From NCBI GenBank assembly GCA_964415195.1, contig CAYPYD010000003.1:62001-126000 (forward strand): a DNA stretch of 64,000 nt. The letters run 5' to 3'. Every line of letters starts with the position of its first letter. The stretch's first letter is position 1. The translations under genes and the position numbers were made by a program. The notes below the pieces were generated by a model, which saw only the letters and a list, made by a program, of their open reading frames with translations, was not told the origin of the DNA and ran no database searches. This DNA is from WTXA01 sp964415195 (GTDB lineage Bacteria; Bacillota; TC1). Below, in pieces: positions 36,852-45,956 of the stretch.

Positions 36852-37973
36852 GTGAAGGCGAAGAAAAAAGATATAATTGCACCAGTTGCAGAAGATGAGC
36901 AAACTGTTAAAAGCAAAAAGGATGCCTTAAACGGAATCGTTTCTGATATAGTTGGCGGGAATAATGAAATCCATCTAACTACTAAAGAGGAAATTAAGGA
37001 TGCATACCAGGATTTGGATCTATCCTTAGAAGATTTTTCTTTTATTTATGAGGAATTAGAAAAACAAGGTGTAGACCTTATTGATGAGGAAATCGAGGAA
37101 GTAGAGCTGGTGACAGCTTTAGACTTGACCGTTGCTGATGGAGTGGCTATTGACGACCCTGTAAGAATGTATTTGAAGGAAATCGGAAGAGTTAATCTTT
37201 TAACTTCAAGTGAGGAAATAGAATTAGCCAAAAGAATGGCCTTAGGTGATGAAGAAGCTAAGAGAAAATTAGCAGAAGCTAATTTAAGACTTGTAGTAAG
37301 TATTGCTAAAAGATATGTAGGTAGAGGAATGTTATTTCTAGACTTGATACAAGAAGGCAACTTGGGTCTGATTAAAGCTATTGACAAATTCGATTATGAA
37401 AAAGGTTTTAAATTCAGTACATATGCTACTTGGTGGATTAGACAAGCTATAACAAGAGCAATTGCTGACCAAGCTAGAACTATTAGAATTCCAGTACACA
37501 TGGTAGAGACTATTAATAAGTATGTTAGAATTTCAAGACAACTTCTTCAAGAATTGGGCAGAGATCCAAAACCAGAAGAAATTGCTGACAGAATGGGAAT
37601 ACCTTTGGAAAAAATAAGAGAAATTCAAAAGATTTCACTTGATCCTGTTTCATTGGAAACACCAATTGGTGAAGAAGAAGATAGTCATTTAGGGGACTTT
37701 GTTGAAGATGAAGGTGCTCTATCACCACCAGATAGCGCTGCTTTTATGTTACTTAAAAAACAGCTTGAAGAAGTTTTGGACACCTTGACTGAAAGAGAGA
37801 AAAAAGTTTTATCATTAAGATTCGGTTTGGATGATGGAAGAAGCAGAACTTTAGAAGAAGTTGGCAAAGAATTTGGGGTTACCCGTGAAAGAATAAGACA
37901 AATTGAAGCTAAAGCCCTAAGAAAACTTAAACATCCAAGTAGAAGTAAAAAGTTGAAAGACTTTTTAGATTAA
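36852..37973 (+). CDS. rpoD: Primary sigma factor RpoD/SigA
   Basis: The housekeeping sigma factor, 373 residues. It has a lysine-rich N-terminus with a short region 1.1-like part, region 1.2 (DDPVRMYLKEIGRVNLL), region 2 (GNLGLIKAIDKFDYEKGFKFSTYATWWIRQ) split over the core- and -10-binding parts, region 3 and region 4.2 with the helix-turn-helix EEVGKEFGVTRERIRQIEAKAL. The GTG start is preceded by AAGGAGG. It follows dnaG by 15 bases, and a strong terminator ends the operon. Confidence 0.97.
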   Translation: MKAKKKDIIAPVAEDEQTVKSKKDALNGIVSDIVGGNNEIHLTTKEEIKDAYQDLDLSLEDFSFIYEELEKQGVDLIDEEIEEVELVTALDLTVADGVAIDDPVRMYLKEIGRVNLLTSSEEIELAKRMALGDEEAKRKLAEANLRLVVSIAKRYVGRGMLFLDLIQEGNLGLIKAIDKFDYEKGFKFSTYATWWIRQAITRAIADQARTIRIPVHMVETINKYVRISRQLLQELGRDPKPEEIADRMGIPLEKIREIQKISLDPVSLETPIGEEEDSHLGDFVEDEGALSPPDSAAFMLLKKQLEEVLDTLTEREKKVLSLRFGLDDGRSRTLEEVGKEFGVTRERIRQIEAKALRKLKHPSRSKKLKDFLD

Positions 37974-37987
37974 GAAAAGTTACATAG

Positions 37988-38015
37988 AAAAGAGGATGAA
38001 TGTCCTCTTTTTTTT
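37988..38015 (+). terminator. Rho-independent terminator after rpoD
   Basis: Stem AAAAGAGGA/TCCTCTTTT (37988-37996 and 38003-38011) with a six-base loop TGAATG, running into an eight-base T tract (38008-38015). This ends the iscR-iscS-iscU-dnaG-rpoD transcript. Confidence 0.9.
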
Positions 38016-38021
38016 AATATG

Positions 38022-38030
38022 TGATATAAT
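38022..38030 (+). promoter_or_regulatory. Extended -10 promoter for lemA
   Basis: TGATATAAT is a perfect extended -10 (TG-n-TATAAT), 36 bases before the lemA start. The -35 region overlaps the rpoD terminator stem and has no good match, as is usual for extended -10 promoters. Confidence 0.65.
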
Positions 38031-38065
38031 TTATTTATACAAAGAATTGAAAGGTGGTAATTAAT

Positions 38066-38614
38066 ATGTGGATATGGATTATTTTAGGAATAGTAGTAGT
38101 TTTAATCTTGGGTGGTATAGGTATATATAATAGCCTTGTGCAAAATAGAGTTAGAGTTAGAGAAGCTTTCTCTACTATTGATGTTTATTTGAAAAAAAGA
38201 TATGACTTGATTCCAAATCTAGTTGAAACTGTTAAGGGCTATGCTAGTCATGAAAAAGAAACTTTTGAAAATGTTACTAAAGCTAGAAATGTAGCATTAG
38301 CAGCAACTGATTCAGCTGGTAAGATTGAAGCTAACAAACAATTATCACAGTCACTATTAAATTTATTTGCTGTGGCAGAAAATTATCCAGATCTTAAAGC
38401 AAATGTTAACTTTCTTGATTTACAAGGAAACTTGTCGAAATTAGAAGAAGAAATTGCTTTTAGTCGTAAATACTATAATGGAACAGTTAGAGAATTTAAT
38501 ACAATGGTTCAACAAGTCCCATCAAATATAGTAGCAATGTTGACTGGTTTTAAAGAAGAACCATTTTTTGAAACAGAAGAAATTACAAAAAATGCCCCAG
38601 AGGTAAAATTTTAA
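38066..38614 (+). CDS. lemA: LemA family membrane protein
   Basis: A 182-residue LemA protein. One N-terminal membrane helix (about residues 2-22) is followed by a long helical bundle with the family motif RVREAFSTIDVYLKKRYDLI and a conserved PNLVETVKGY. Function is not established. The ATG at 38066 has AAAGGTGG eight bases upstream; a GTG at 38054 would overlap that site. The stop overlaps the next start by one base, and LemA with DUF2207 is a frequent pair, so the two probably work together at the membrane. Confidence 0.92.
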   Translation: MWIWIILGIVVVLILGGIGIYNSLVQNRVRVREAFSTIDVYLKKRYDLIPNLVETVKGYASHEKETFENVTKARNVALAATDSAGKIEANKQLSQSLLNLFAVAENYPDLKANVNFLDLQGNLSKLEEEIAFSRKYYNGTVREFNTMVQQVPSNIVAMLTGFKEEPFFETEEITKNAPEVKF

Positions 38615-40488
38615 TGAATAAAAAAGTCAATTTAGTTTTTTTGATTATATTTAGTACTATTATTTTCCTAGGTTTGTCCAATGGAGTGGAAGCTAGCAAC
38701 TTTGTTATTGAAAAATACAATGTTGACTTAGAAGTTACCGAGGAAAACTATTACTATGTAAAAGAAGAAATTAATGTAAATTTTTTATTTGAATCTCATG
38801 GAATATACAGATATATACCTTATAGATTTCCTAATAGGACAGATTTGTATTCAAAAATCGATAACCTAGTGGTTAAGGATGATAAATATGAAGAATCCTT
38901 TACAGAAGAATATGGATACAGATTTATTAATGTTAAAATAGGAGACCCTGATAGAACCATAGTAGGTCAAAAACAATATATTATTGAATATGATTACTTA
39001 GTGGGAAAATTCAGCGGTGAACAATTTATAGGTTTTAATTTAATGGGAAACATGTCAGCTCAAATTAATGAGGGCAATTTTACAATTAAATTACCTTTTA
39101 AAGTTGACCCGGAAAAAATAAGATTTTATCAAGGTGAAATGGGTTCAGATACTGTTGCCAATGTAGATTACAAATATGTTGAAGATGAATCAGGTGTTCA
39201 TTTGATTGGTAAAACTCTAAATCCTATAGGCGATTTTGAATATTTAACATTTTATATACCAGTTGATGATTCCTATTTTGCCGCTGCCCCAATACTTAAA
39301 TCTTGGTATCAACAAGCATATGTTGGATTGATAGCTTTAGGTTTAATTATTTTCACATTTACTGGTTATTTATGGTATCGTTTTGGAAGAGATAAGAAAG
39401 TTATCGGTGTAGTGGAGTTTTATCCACCAAAAAATCTTACACCACTAGATATATCACAGATTTTTAATGAAAAAGATTCTCAAATGGTGACTGTAAATCA
39501 AATCAAGGAAGTCACTTCACTATTTTACTATTTAGCTAATAAAGGATATTTAAAGATTCACTTTAATGGAGAAAAAGACTTTAGCTTTGAAAAGACAGGT
39601 AAAGCATTAGTTAATGAAGAAAACCATATCAATGTATTTTTCAATCAGATGTTTCTTGGTAAGGAAGTTGTTACTAAGGAAGATTTGGAAAATGACTTAT
39701 ACAATGTGGCAAGTGCAACTATATTAGCTGTTAAGGATCATAAACTAGTAGATTCTAAAACTTTAGTTTTTAGATTCTTGGCTATTGGTGCTAGTTTATT
39801 ACCTTTAATATTTTCTATTGTAGCTTTCTTTGACCATTTTAGTTTTGTTATTATTGTTGGGGTTATAGTATTGAGCTTATTGTCATCAGTATTAAATATT
39901 TTCTTGTCTTATAATTTAGAAAAGTCTGTCTCAGGGATTAAAAAAGGTAAAAGTATTTATGCTTTTGGTTTGATAATTAGCATGACTCTTTTAACATTTA
40001 TATTGTATTCTTTAACAAGCTTGGCATCCTTTATTTTGATATTCATATTAGTTCAAGCTGGAATTACATTATCAATGTTCATAAAAAGAAGACATGATGA
40101 AACGATAGACTTATTAGGAAGAATAAAAGGTTTCAAGGAATTTTTGGAAGTTGCAAGAAAAAATGAGCTTGAAAAGCTCATTGCTGATAATCCATATTAT
40201 TTTTATGATATCTTGCCATATGCTCATGTGCTTGGCGTATCCAAGGTATTTGCAGAAAAGTTTTCTGATATTAATATGGTAACTCCTCAATACTACCAAA
40301 GTAATACCAATGTATTAAGCTACATGATGCTATATAATTATTTATTCCTTATGAATAACACTGCACAGGCAAGCTATGCGCACAATCAAGAAATCAACAG
40401 CCGTAATTTTAGTGGCGGCGGTGGTTTCTCTGGTGGTGGAGGTTTCTCAGGAGGCGGCTTTGGTGGCGGAGGCGGAGGTTCTTGGTAA
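38614..40488 (+). CDS. DUF2207 membrane protein with glycine-rich tail
   Basis: A 624-residue membrane protein: a signal peptide (about 1-28), an extracytoplasmic beta-rich DUF2207 domain, a membrane helix near residue 235, a cytoplasmic middle part, four further helices between about 385 and 490, and a C-terminal tail of GGGFSGGGG-type repeats ending in SW. Such tails are typical of the family. Its function is unknown. It is coupled to lemA. Its stop codon directly abuts the stop of the opposite-strand DUF3343 gene, with no terminator between them. Confidence 0.88.
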   Translation: MNKKVNLVFLIIFSTIIFLGLSNGVEASNFVIEKYNVDLEVTEENYYYVKEEINVNFLFESHGIYRYIPYRFPNRTDLYSKIDNLVVKDDKYEESFTEEYGYRFINVKIGDPDRTIVGQKQYIIEYDYLVGKFSGEQFIGFNLMGNMSAQINEGNFTIKLPFKVDPEKIRFYQGEMGSDTVANVDYKYVEDESGVHLIGKTLNPIGDFEYLTFYIPVDDSYFAAAPILKSWYQQAYVGLIALGLIIFTFTGYLWYRFGRDKKVIGVVEFYPPKNLTPLDISQIFNEKDSQMVTVNQIKEVTSLFYYLANKGYLKIHFNGEKDFSFEKTGKALVNEENHINVFFNQMFLGKEVVTKEDLENDLYNVASATILAVKDHKLVDSKTLVFRFLAIGASLLPLIFSIVAFFDHFSFVIIVGVIVLSLLSSVLNIFLSYNLEKSVSGIKKGKSIYAFGLIISMTLLTFILYSLTSLASFILIFILVQAGITLSMFIKRRHDETIDLLGRIKGFKEFLEVARKNELEKLIADNPYYFYDILPYAHVLGVSKVFAEKFSDINMVTPQYYQSNTNVLSYMMLYNYLFLMNNTAQASYAHNQEINSRNFSGGGGFSGGGGFSGGGFGGGGGGSW

Positions 40489-40710
40489 TTATTTGGTTAT
40501 TTTATGAATCATATCATAATTTACATCATATTGATTGATTAGATTTTCTACATCAGATTTTTCGACGTCTTTGAATCTAGCTGCTATTCCACAGTTATGA
40601 GTTAATTCTCTTGGAACTGGTACAAGCCAGAAAGGCAAAGTATTTTTTAAAATATCTTCGAAATTCAATGCGTCGTTTGTTGTTTTAAAAGTTACATATA
40701 TATAAGTCAA
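40489..40710 (-). CDS. DUF3343 small protein (putative sulfur/selenium carrier-like)
   Basis: A 73-residue protein starting YIYVTFKTTNDAL after the initiator and Thr, which matches the DUF3343 pattern (I-x-F-x-x-x-x-x-A-L). It also has the VPVPRELTHNCGIAARF motif, with one conserved Cys. I start at TTG (codon at 40708-40710) because AAGGGG lies eight bases upstream; the in-frame GTG at 40717 touches that site. The divergent neighbour is a NifS-like enzyme, a pairing seen in many Bacillota and linked in some genomes with selenium use. Confidence 0.8.
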   Translation of the reverse strand: MTYIYVTFKTTNDALNFEDILKNTLPFWLVPVPRELTHNCGIAARFKDVEKSDVENLINQYDVNYDMIHKITK

Positions 40711-40753
40711 TTTAAACACCCCTTAGCTCAATTATACATAGGAGATGATAAAA

Positions 40754-41902
40754 ATGAAAGTTTATTTAGATTACAGCGCAACTAGTTTCAAAAAACCAAA
40801 TGAGGTTTTCAAGAAAATCGAGGAGTTCTATAAGTCAAATAATACAAATCCTGGCAGAGGCGGCTATAAGCTAGCTCTTGAAGCTGGCAAAATGGTATTA
40901 AATACCAGGAACCAAATCAAATCCTTGTTTAATGTTGGTATTAAGGATCATATTATATTTACGAAAAATGTAACTGAATCTCTTAATATAACCATCAAAG
41001 GGCTAGTTAAAAAGGGTGATCATGTTTTGATTTCTTCAATTGAGCACAATAGTGTCTATAGAGTTGTTGAACATCTAAAAGAACAAGGGATAATTGATTA
41101 TGACATAATAAAAGTTAATAAAGATGGTACTTTTCCAATAAAAGACTTTAATAAATTATTTAAGGTAAATACAAATCTTTGTATAATTAATCATGCCTCA
41201 AATGTTTCGGGTCATATTATGCCCGTAGAAGAAATCGGTAAGATTTGCAAAGAACATAATATAAAATTTGTTATTGATGGAGCTCAGACAGCAGGGTTGA
41301 TACCTGTTGATTTTAAAGAATTAAATTGTGATGTATTTTGCTTTACTGGTCATAAATACTTAATGGGCCCTACAGGTATTGGCGGTTTTATTGTAAAAGA
41401 TAATATTGCGTCAGATATAGATACATTAATCGATGGTGGTACAGGTAGTTTTTCAGAAGAAAGTACAATGCCTAAAGTTTTACCAGATCGCTTTGAAACT
41501 GGTACACTCAATACAATTGGCATAGCAGGTTTAAATGGTGCATTAACTTATTTATTGACCCAGGATATAAATGATATTTATGTTAAAGAAAAAGAAATGC
41601 ATGATAGATTGTATGAAGGCATAAGAGATATACCAGGAATTATTTTCTATGGTGATATGGAAGTAGAAAAACTTCCAGTAATGTCCTTTAATATTAAAGG
41701 TTTAGATAGCGGAGAATTAGCAGGCATACTTGATTATCAATATGGAATAATGACAAGAAGTGGTCTACACTGTTCCCCACTAGCACATGAAACATTTAAT
41801 AGTCTTGATGGAAGTATTAGAATATCTATAGGACAATATACAACCAATGAAGAGATTGATTATGTAATTGATATACTTAATAAGCTAGGAAATTATAAAT
41901 AA
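40754..41902 (+). CDS. NifS-like aminotransferase class V, EF2568 type
   Basis: A 382-residue PLP enzyme of the cysteine desulfurase/selenocysteine lyase superfamily. Motifs: YLDYSATSFKKP at the N-terminus, SIEHNSVYRVVEHL, IDGAQTAG, the PLP lysine in FTGHKYLMGPTG, and SGLHCSP with the conserved cysteine near residue 335. The N-terminal form and divergent DUF3343 partner match the EF2568-type group, which I recall as co-occurring with orphan SelD. The ATG at 40754 is 9 bases after AGGAG; the ATG at 40745 touches it. Substrate is unproven. The 3' end overlaps deoC by 18 bases tail to tail. Confidence 0.88.
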   Translation: MKVYLDYSATSFKKPNEVFKKIEEFYKSNNTNPGRGGYKLALEAGKMVLNTRNQIKSLFNVGIKDHIIFTKNVTESLNITIKGLVKKGDHVLISSIEHNSVYRVVEHLKEQGIIDYDIIKVNKDGTFPIKDFNKLFKVNTNLCIINHASNVSGHIMPVEEIGKICKEHNIKFVIDGAQTAGLIPVDFKELNCDVFCFTGHKYLMGPTGIGGFIVKDNIASDIDTLIDGGTGSFSEESTMPKVLPDRFETGTLNTIGIAGLNGALTYLLTQDINDIYVKEKEMHDRLYEGIRDIPGIIFYGDMEVEKLPVMSFNIKGLDSGELAGILDYQYGIMTRSGLHCSPLAHETFNSLDGSIRISIGQYTTNEEIDYVIDILNKLGNYK

Positions 41903-42538
41903 ATCTAATATTTGCTTTGAATTGCTCGAACCAATGCGGGAAACACCTAATTCTATAAATTCTTGAGCCTGGCTCAATGTTTTAATGCCTCCTGAAGCCT
42001 TTATTTTAGTGTTAGGAGCACCTTGTTGTATCAACTTGATATCATCTAAGGAAGCACCCCTTGAACCGTAACCAGTAGAGGTTTTCACGTAATCAGCACC
42101 ACTAACTTCACAGATTTGGCTGGCTGTAATTATTTCGGTAGGTGTCAACAAGCTAGTTTCGATAATTACCTTTAATATATTATTAGGCATTAATTTTTTA
42201 ACTGCTGAAATTTCATTAGCATAAAGCTGTAAGCTACCATTTTTAATATGGGGAACTGAAGCAACTAGATCTATTTCTTTAGCACCATGCTCCAGAGCAA
42301 GATTTGTTTGACATAATTTACTTGTTATCCCTGAATAACCAAGTGGAAAATCAATTACTGTCGCGATAATTGTTGATTTATTGAATTCCATGGCTTTTTT
42401 AATATACATAGGTGGAATACAAACAGTGGAAAATCCATAATCCATGTAATCATTCACCAAAATTTCTAAATCTTTATCGGTCATATCTTGCTTTAATAAG
42501 GTATGGTCAAAAAAACGGGCAAATTCTATTTTATTCAT
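41885..42538 (-). CDS. deoC: Deoxyribose-phosphate aldolase DeoC
   Basis: DERA cleaves 2-deoxyribose-5-phosphate to glyceraldehyde-3-phosphate and acetaldehyde in deoxynucleoside catabolism. The 217-residue TIM barrel has FDHTLLKQDMT at the N-terminus, the first active-site Lys in LKVIIET and the Schiff-base Lys in DYVKTSTGYG, plus IKASGGIKT. AGGAG precedes the ATG on the minus strand. It stands alone without deoA, deoB or deoD neighbours. The last 18 bases overlap the opposing gene. Confidence 0.95.
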   Translation of the reverse strand: MNKIEFARFFDHTLLKQDMTDKDLEILVNDYMDYGFSTVCIPPMYIKKAMEFNKSTIIATVIDFPLGYSGITSKLCQTNLALEHGAKEIDLVASVPHIKNGSLQLYANEISAVKKLMPNNILKVIIETSLLTPTEIITASQICEVSGADYVKTSTGYGSRGASLDDIKLIQQGAPNTKIKASGGIKTLSQAQEFIELGVSRIGSSNSKQILDLFIIS

Positions 42539-42562
42539 AAGTTTCTCCTGACTTTTTTTATT

Positions 42563-42571
42563 ATTATAACA
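42563..42571 (-). promoter_or_regulatory. Extended -10 promoter for deoC
   Basis: Read on the minus strand, TGTTATAAT gives TG-n-TATAAT 24 to 32 bases before the deoC start. No clear -35 is seen. The 57-base divergent gap is shared with the DUF554 gene, for which no clear plus-strand promoter is visible. Confidence 0.55.
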
Positions 42572-42595
42572 CAGGAGATAGATTAGGAGTGTTTA

Positions 42596-43309
42596 ATGTT
42601 AGGGACGATAATCAATGTTGTAAGCATATTTATGGGAGGCCTTATAGGTCTTTTATTTCATAAAAAGAGTCCTAGAGTACTTGGTGAAAGAATCATGGAA
42701 GGCTTTGGACTCTTTGTGATTGTTATAGGTATCAGTGGCGCAATGGAAGGTAATAATAGTCTATTGTACATTGTATCTATCATATTAGGAGCTCTGATTG
42801 GTGAATCATTGAGATTGGAGAAGAAACTAAACAGTTTTACAGGATATCTAGAAAAGAAATTCGTAAAGGAAAAAAATGATGGCTTCAAAGAAGGCTTTAT
42901 TTCAACAACAATACTCTTTTGCGTTGGTGCCATGGCAATAATCGGACCAATGAATGGTGTTTTAAAAGGTGATTATGAAATTTTAATGATTAAATCAACT
43001 CTTGATGGTGTAACAGCCTTCATTTTTGCATCTGCATACGGTTTTTCCGTTTTATTTTCGGCTATAAGTGTATTAATTTATCAAGGTTTAGTATCCTTGC
43101 TTGCCTTTTTACTGAAGGATTTCCTGTCAACCGAAACTATAAATAATTTTTCAGCTATGGGTAGTTTATTAGTAGCTGGAATTGGTTTTAACATGTTAAA
43201 ATTATCATCCAAAAAAATTAATGTTGTAAATCTATTGCCAGCAATATTCATTCCAATTTTATATGAACCAATAAAACTTCTAATTGAGTTTTTTAAAGGT
43301 ATCAACTAA
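42596..43309 (+). CDS. DUF554 family membrane protein
   Basis: A polytopic membrane protein of 237 residues with about six to seven helices, starting MLGTIINVVSIFMGGLIG. The family includes E. coli YqgA. Conserved glycine-rich helices and the GALIGESLRLE and TTILFCVGAMAIIGP segments suggest a channel or transporter, but no function is established. TTAGGAG precedes the ATG. It overlaps priA by one base, so it leads the priA-to-rpe gene string. Confidence 0.88.
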   Translation: MLGTIINVVSIFMGGLIGLLFHKKSPRVLGERIMEGFGLFVIVIGISGAMEGNNSLLYIVSIILGALIGESLRLEKKLNSFTGYLEKKFVKEKNDGFKEGFISTTILFCVGAMAIIGPMNGVLKGDYEILMIKSTLDGVTAFIFASAYGFSVLFSAISVLIYQGLVSLLAFLLKDFLSTETINNFSAMGSLLVAGIGFNMLKLSSKKINVVNLLPAIFIPILYEPIKLLIEFFKGIN

Positions 43310-45489
43310 TGTATGTAGAGGTAGCAACTTCCCTAGAAGCAAGAAAACTAAATAAATTATTCACTTATGAGGTGCCACTAGAGTTAGAGAGTATTATTTC
43401 AATTGGCCAAAATGTATTAGTACCTTTTGGTAAAGGTAATAAAGAAACCTCAGCAACTATTATTAAAATATTGCCAATTGATTATTTACCAGAGATGGAA
43501 ATAAAAAAAATTATTAAATTGAATTTAAATAAAACAGATTTAGATAAGAAATTATTAAGTCTTGCAGTTATGATAAAAGATAAATATTTTCTTCCTTTAT
43601 CATCAGTCTTAAAATTGATGACAATTAAGAATATTACTATAAAGGAAAATTATGATAATAAGAATATCCTAATTACTAATATTGGGAGAGAGAGTATTAC
43701 TAATACTAGAAAATCTAAGAAAAAGGAAATATTAGAGTTAATCGAAAAAGATGAGAAGGTTCAATTCTTAGAACTTATAGAACTTGGTTTTAAAAAATCA
43801 TCAATTATTGAGTTAATTAGAGATGGATACTTAAGTTTTGAAAACAAAATATTAATTTCAAATAAAGTTAATCTTAGTCATCAACAAGAAATGATTTATC
43901 AAGAAATCGAAAAAGGTTTAAATAAAATCGAAAACTCAGTATATTTACTTTTTGGTGCAACAGGTAGTGGTAAAACAGAAATATATTTTAAAGCGATAGA
44001 AAAAACTTTACTAGCTAATAAACAAGTTATTGTTCTTTTACCAGAAATAAATCTTACTGAACAAATGATTAGCAGATTTGAAGAGGCTTTTCCTGACAAT
44101 GTTGTTAAGTGGCATAGTCAAATAACAATGCAACAAAAAAAGAAAGCTTGGGAAGATCTAGTAAAAAGAGAAAGAAATATTCTGATTGGACCAAGATCAG
44201 CTATTTTTACTAAAATGTCCGAGGTTGGTTTGATAATAGTTGATGAAGAACATGATATAAGTTATTATCAACAAAACTACCCGACTTACAACGGTAGAGA
44301 AGTTGCAGTCATGCGTGGAAATATTGAAAAAGCAGTAGTGATTTTAGGCTCGGCAACACCTTCTTTAGAAAGTATGCAGATGGTCATTGATAGGAAGATC
44401 GAGTTATTAAGACTAGAAGAAAAATATCATGGACAAACTAATCCTAATGTTCAGCTAATTGATATGAGTGCTGAGTTACACAAAGGAAATTCAACAATTA
44501 TTAGTGATGCACTTGATCAAAGTATTAGAGAAAAAATTAAAAATGGTGAACAAATATTAATTTTCATTAATAGGAGAGGTTATTATAATTTCTTAATGTG
44601 TAGAGATTGTGGTAATGTTATAAAATGTGAGAATTGTGAAATTCCTTTAGCATATCATGAAAAGGAAAAGAAATTAATATGCCATTATTGTGATTATAAA
44701 GTAGAAAAGTACGAAGAATGTCCGACTTGCAGAAGTAAAAGAATTAGAGGTATTGGGCTTGGTACAGAACAAGCTGTTGAAATAATCAAAAAAAAATACC
44801 CTGAATTAAAAGTAGAGCGTCTTGATAGTGATATCAAGGGTGGTAATACCAAGAAAAAGACTATTCTCCAAGATTACAAAGATAAAAAAATACATATTTT
44901 AGTAGGAACTCAAATAATTGCCAAAGGGATAGATTTCCCAAATGTTGGCTTAGTTGGAATACTTTTAGGTGATATGTCATTGAATTTTCCTGATTTTAGA
45001 GCAAGGGAATGGACCTTTCAACTTTTAATGCAAGTTATTGGAAGAACAAGTAGGAGAGATAAAAAGGGTGAAGTAATATTACAAACTTATCATCCCTCTG
45101 ATATAATATATAGGGATATACAAAATTTTGATTATCATAATTTTTATCAACAAGAATTAAGATTTAGAAGAAAGCATAGTTATCCACCATTTGGAGAAAT
45201 AATTAGACTACAGTTTATAGGGTCAAATAGAGATGAATTAATTGAATTAGTATGGAACAGCTATAATACTTTAAAGATATATTTTAACAATGAGGACATC
45301 TATAAACCTAAACCTAATAGAATAGAGAAGTTTAACAATTATTTCAGATGGCAAATAGTTATAAAGTTTGATAAGATCCTTATGAATGATAAAGAAAAAA
45401 ATTTAAGAGAATTTATGGAAAATTATTATATGAATAATAATAAAAAAGAAATGGTCTATATAGAAAGAAATCCCTATGGACTTATTTAG
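43309..45489 (+). CDS. priA: Primosomal replication protein N' (PriA helicase)
   Basis: PriA reloads the replisome at stalled forks. The 726-residue protein has an N-terminal DNA-binding domain (VEVATSLEARKLNKLFTY), Walker A GATGSGKT (216-223), DEEH, and two zinc sites within the CRDCGNVIKCENC and CHYC ... CPTC cysteine clusters (eight Cys). Helicase motif VI is GRTSRRDKKGEV. It is followed 8 bases later by def, as in many Bacillota. Confidence 0.96.
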   Translation: MYVEVATSLEARKLNKLFTYEVPLELESIISIGQNVLVPFGKGNKETSATIIKILPIDYLPEMEIKKIIKLNLNKTDLDKKLLSLAVMIKDKYFLPLSSVLKLMTIKNITIKENYDNKNILITNIGRESITNTRKSKKKEILELIEKDEKVQFLELIELGFKKSSIIELIRDGYLSFENKILISNKVNLSHQQEMIYQEIEKGLNKIENSVYLLFGATGSGKTEIYFKAIEKTLLANKQVIVLLPEINLTEQMISRFEEAFPDNVVKWHSQITMQQKKKAWEDLVKRERNILIGPRSAIFTKMSEVGLIIVDEEHDISYYQQNYPTYNGREVAVMRGNIEKAVVILGSATPSLESMQMVIDRKIELLRLEEKYHGQTNPNVQLIDMSAELHKGNSTIISDALDQSIREKIKNGEQILIFINRRGYYNFLMCRDCGNVIKCENCEIPLAYHEKEKKLICHYCDYKVEKYEECPTCRSKRIRGIGLGTEQAVEIIKKKYPELKVERLDSDIKGGNTKKKTILQDYKDKKIHILVGTQIIAKGIDFPNVGLVGILLGDMSLNFPDFRAREWTFQLLMQVIGRTSRRDKKGEVILQTYHPSDIIYRDIQNFDYHNFYQQELRFRRKHSYPPFGEIIRLQFIGSNRDELIELVWNSYNTLKIYFNNEDIYKPKPNRIEKFNNYFRWQIVIKFDKILMNDKEKNLREFMENYYMNNNKKEMVYIERNPYGLI

Positions 45490-45497
45490 GAGGAGAC

Positions 45498-45956
45498 ATG
45501 GCAATATATCAAGTAGTTACCATAGGTGACGAAATTTTAAGAGAAAAAGCAAAAGAAGTTACAAAATTTGACGATAGAATATATAAACTTCTTAACAATA
45601 TGATGGAAACATTAATGAAAGAAGATGGGGTTGGCTTAGCTGCTCCACAAATTGGAGTTTCAAAAAGAGTAATAATAGCCTATCAGGAAGAAAATGACAA
45701 AGTTATTGAATTAATCAATCCTGAGATAATAACAACAAGTGGTGAGGTTATAGACAGTGAAGGTTGCTTAAGTGTCCCTGGTAGAGTAGGAAAAGTAAGC
45801 AGAGCAAAAGATATAGTAGTTAGAGGACAAAATGCTGATGGCCAACCAATTCAAATAAATGCCTCTGGTATGTTCGCTAGAATAATACAACATGAAATAG
45901 ATCATCTAAATGGAATCTTATTCATTGATAAACTTGAAAAGGAAGAGAAAGCTTAA
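45498..45956 (+). CDS. def: Peptide deformylase
   Basis: It removes the formyl group from nascent proteins. The 152-residue protein has all three motifs: GVGLAAPQIG (44-53), EGCLSVPG with metal ligand Cys90, and HEIDH (132-136). The length is typical of the short type I form. AGGAGG precedes the ATG. The start of fmt overlaps its stop (TAATGA), a logical pair: Fmt adds and Def removes the formyl group. Confidence 0.97.
   Translation: MAIYQVVTIGDEILREKAKEVTKFDDRIYKLLNNMMETLMKEDGVGLAAPQIGVSKRVIIAYQEENDKVIELINPEIITTSGEVIDSEGCLSVPGRVGKVSRAKDIVVRGQNADGQPIQINASGMFARIIQHEIDHLNGILFIDKLEKEEKA

Noticed and set aside
40414..40485. GGTGGCGGAGG-type repeats considered as a DNA repeat or CRISPR-like array
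   Set aside because: They are codon repeats for the glycine-rich tail of the DUF2207 protein, with no unique spacers between them.
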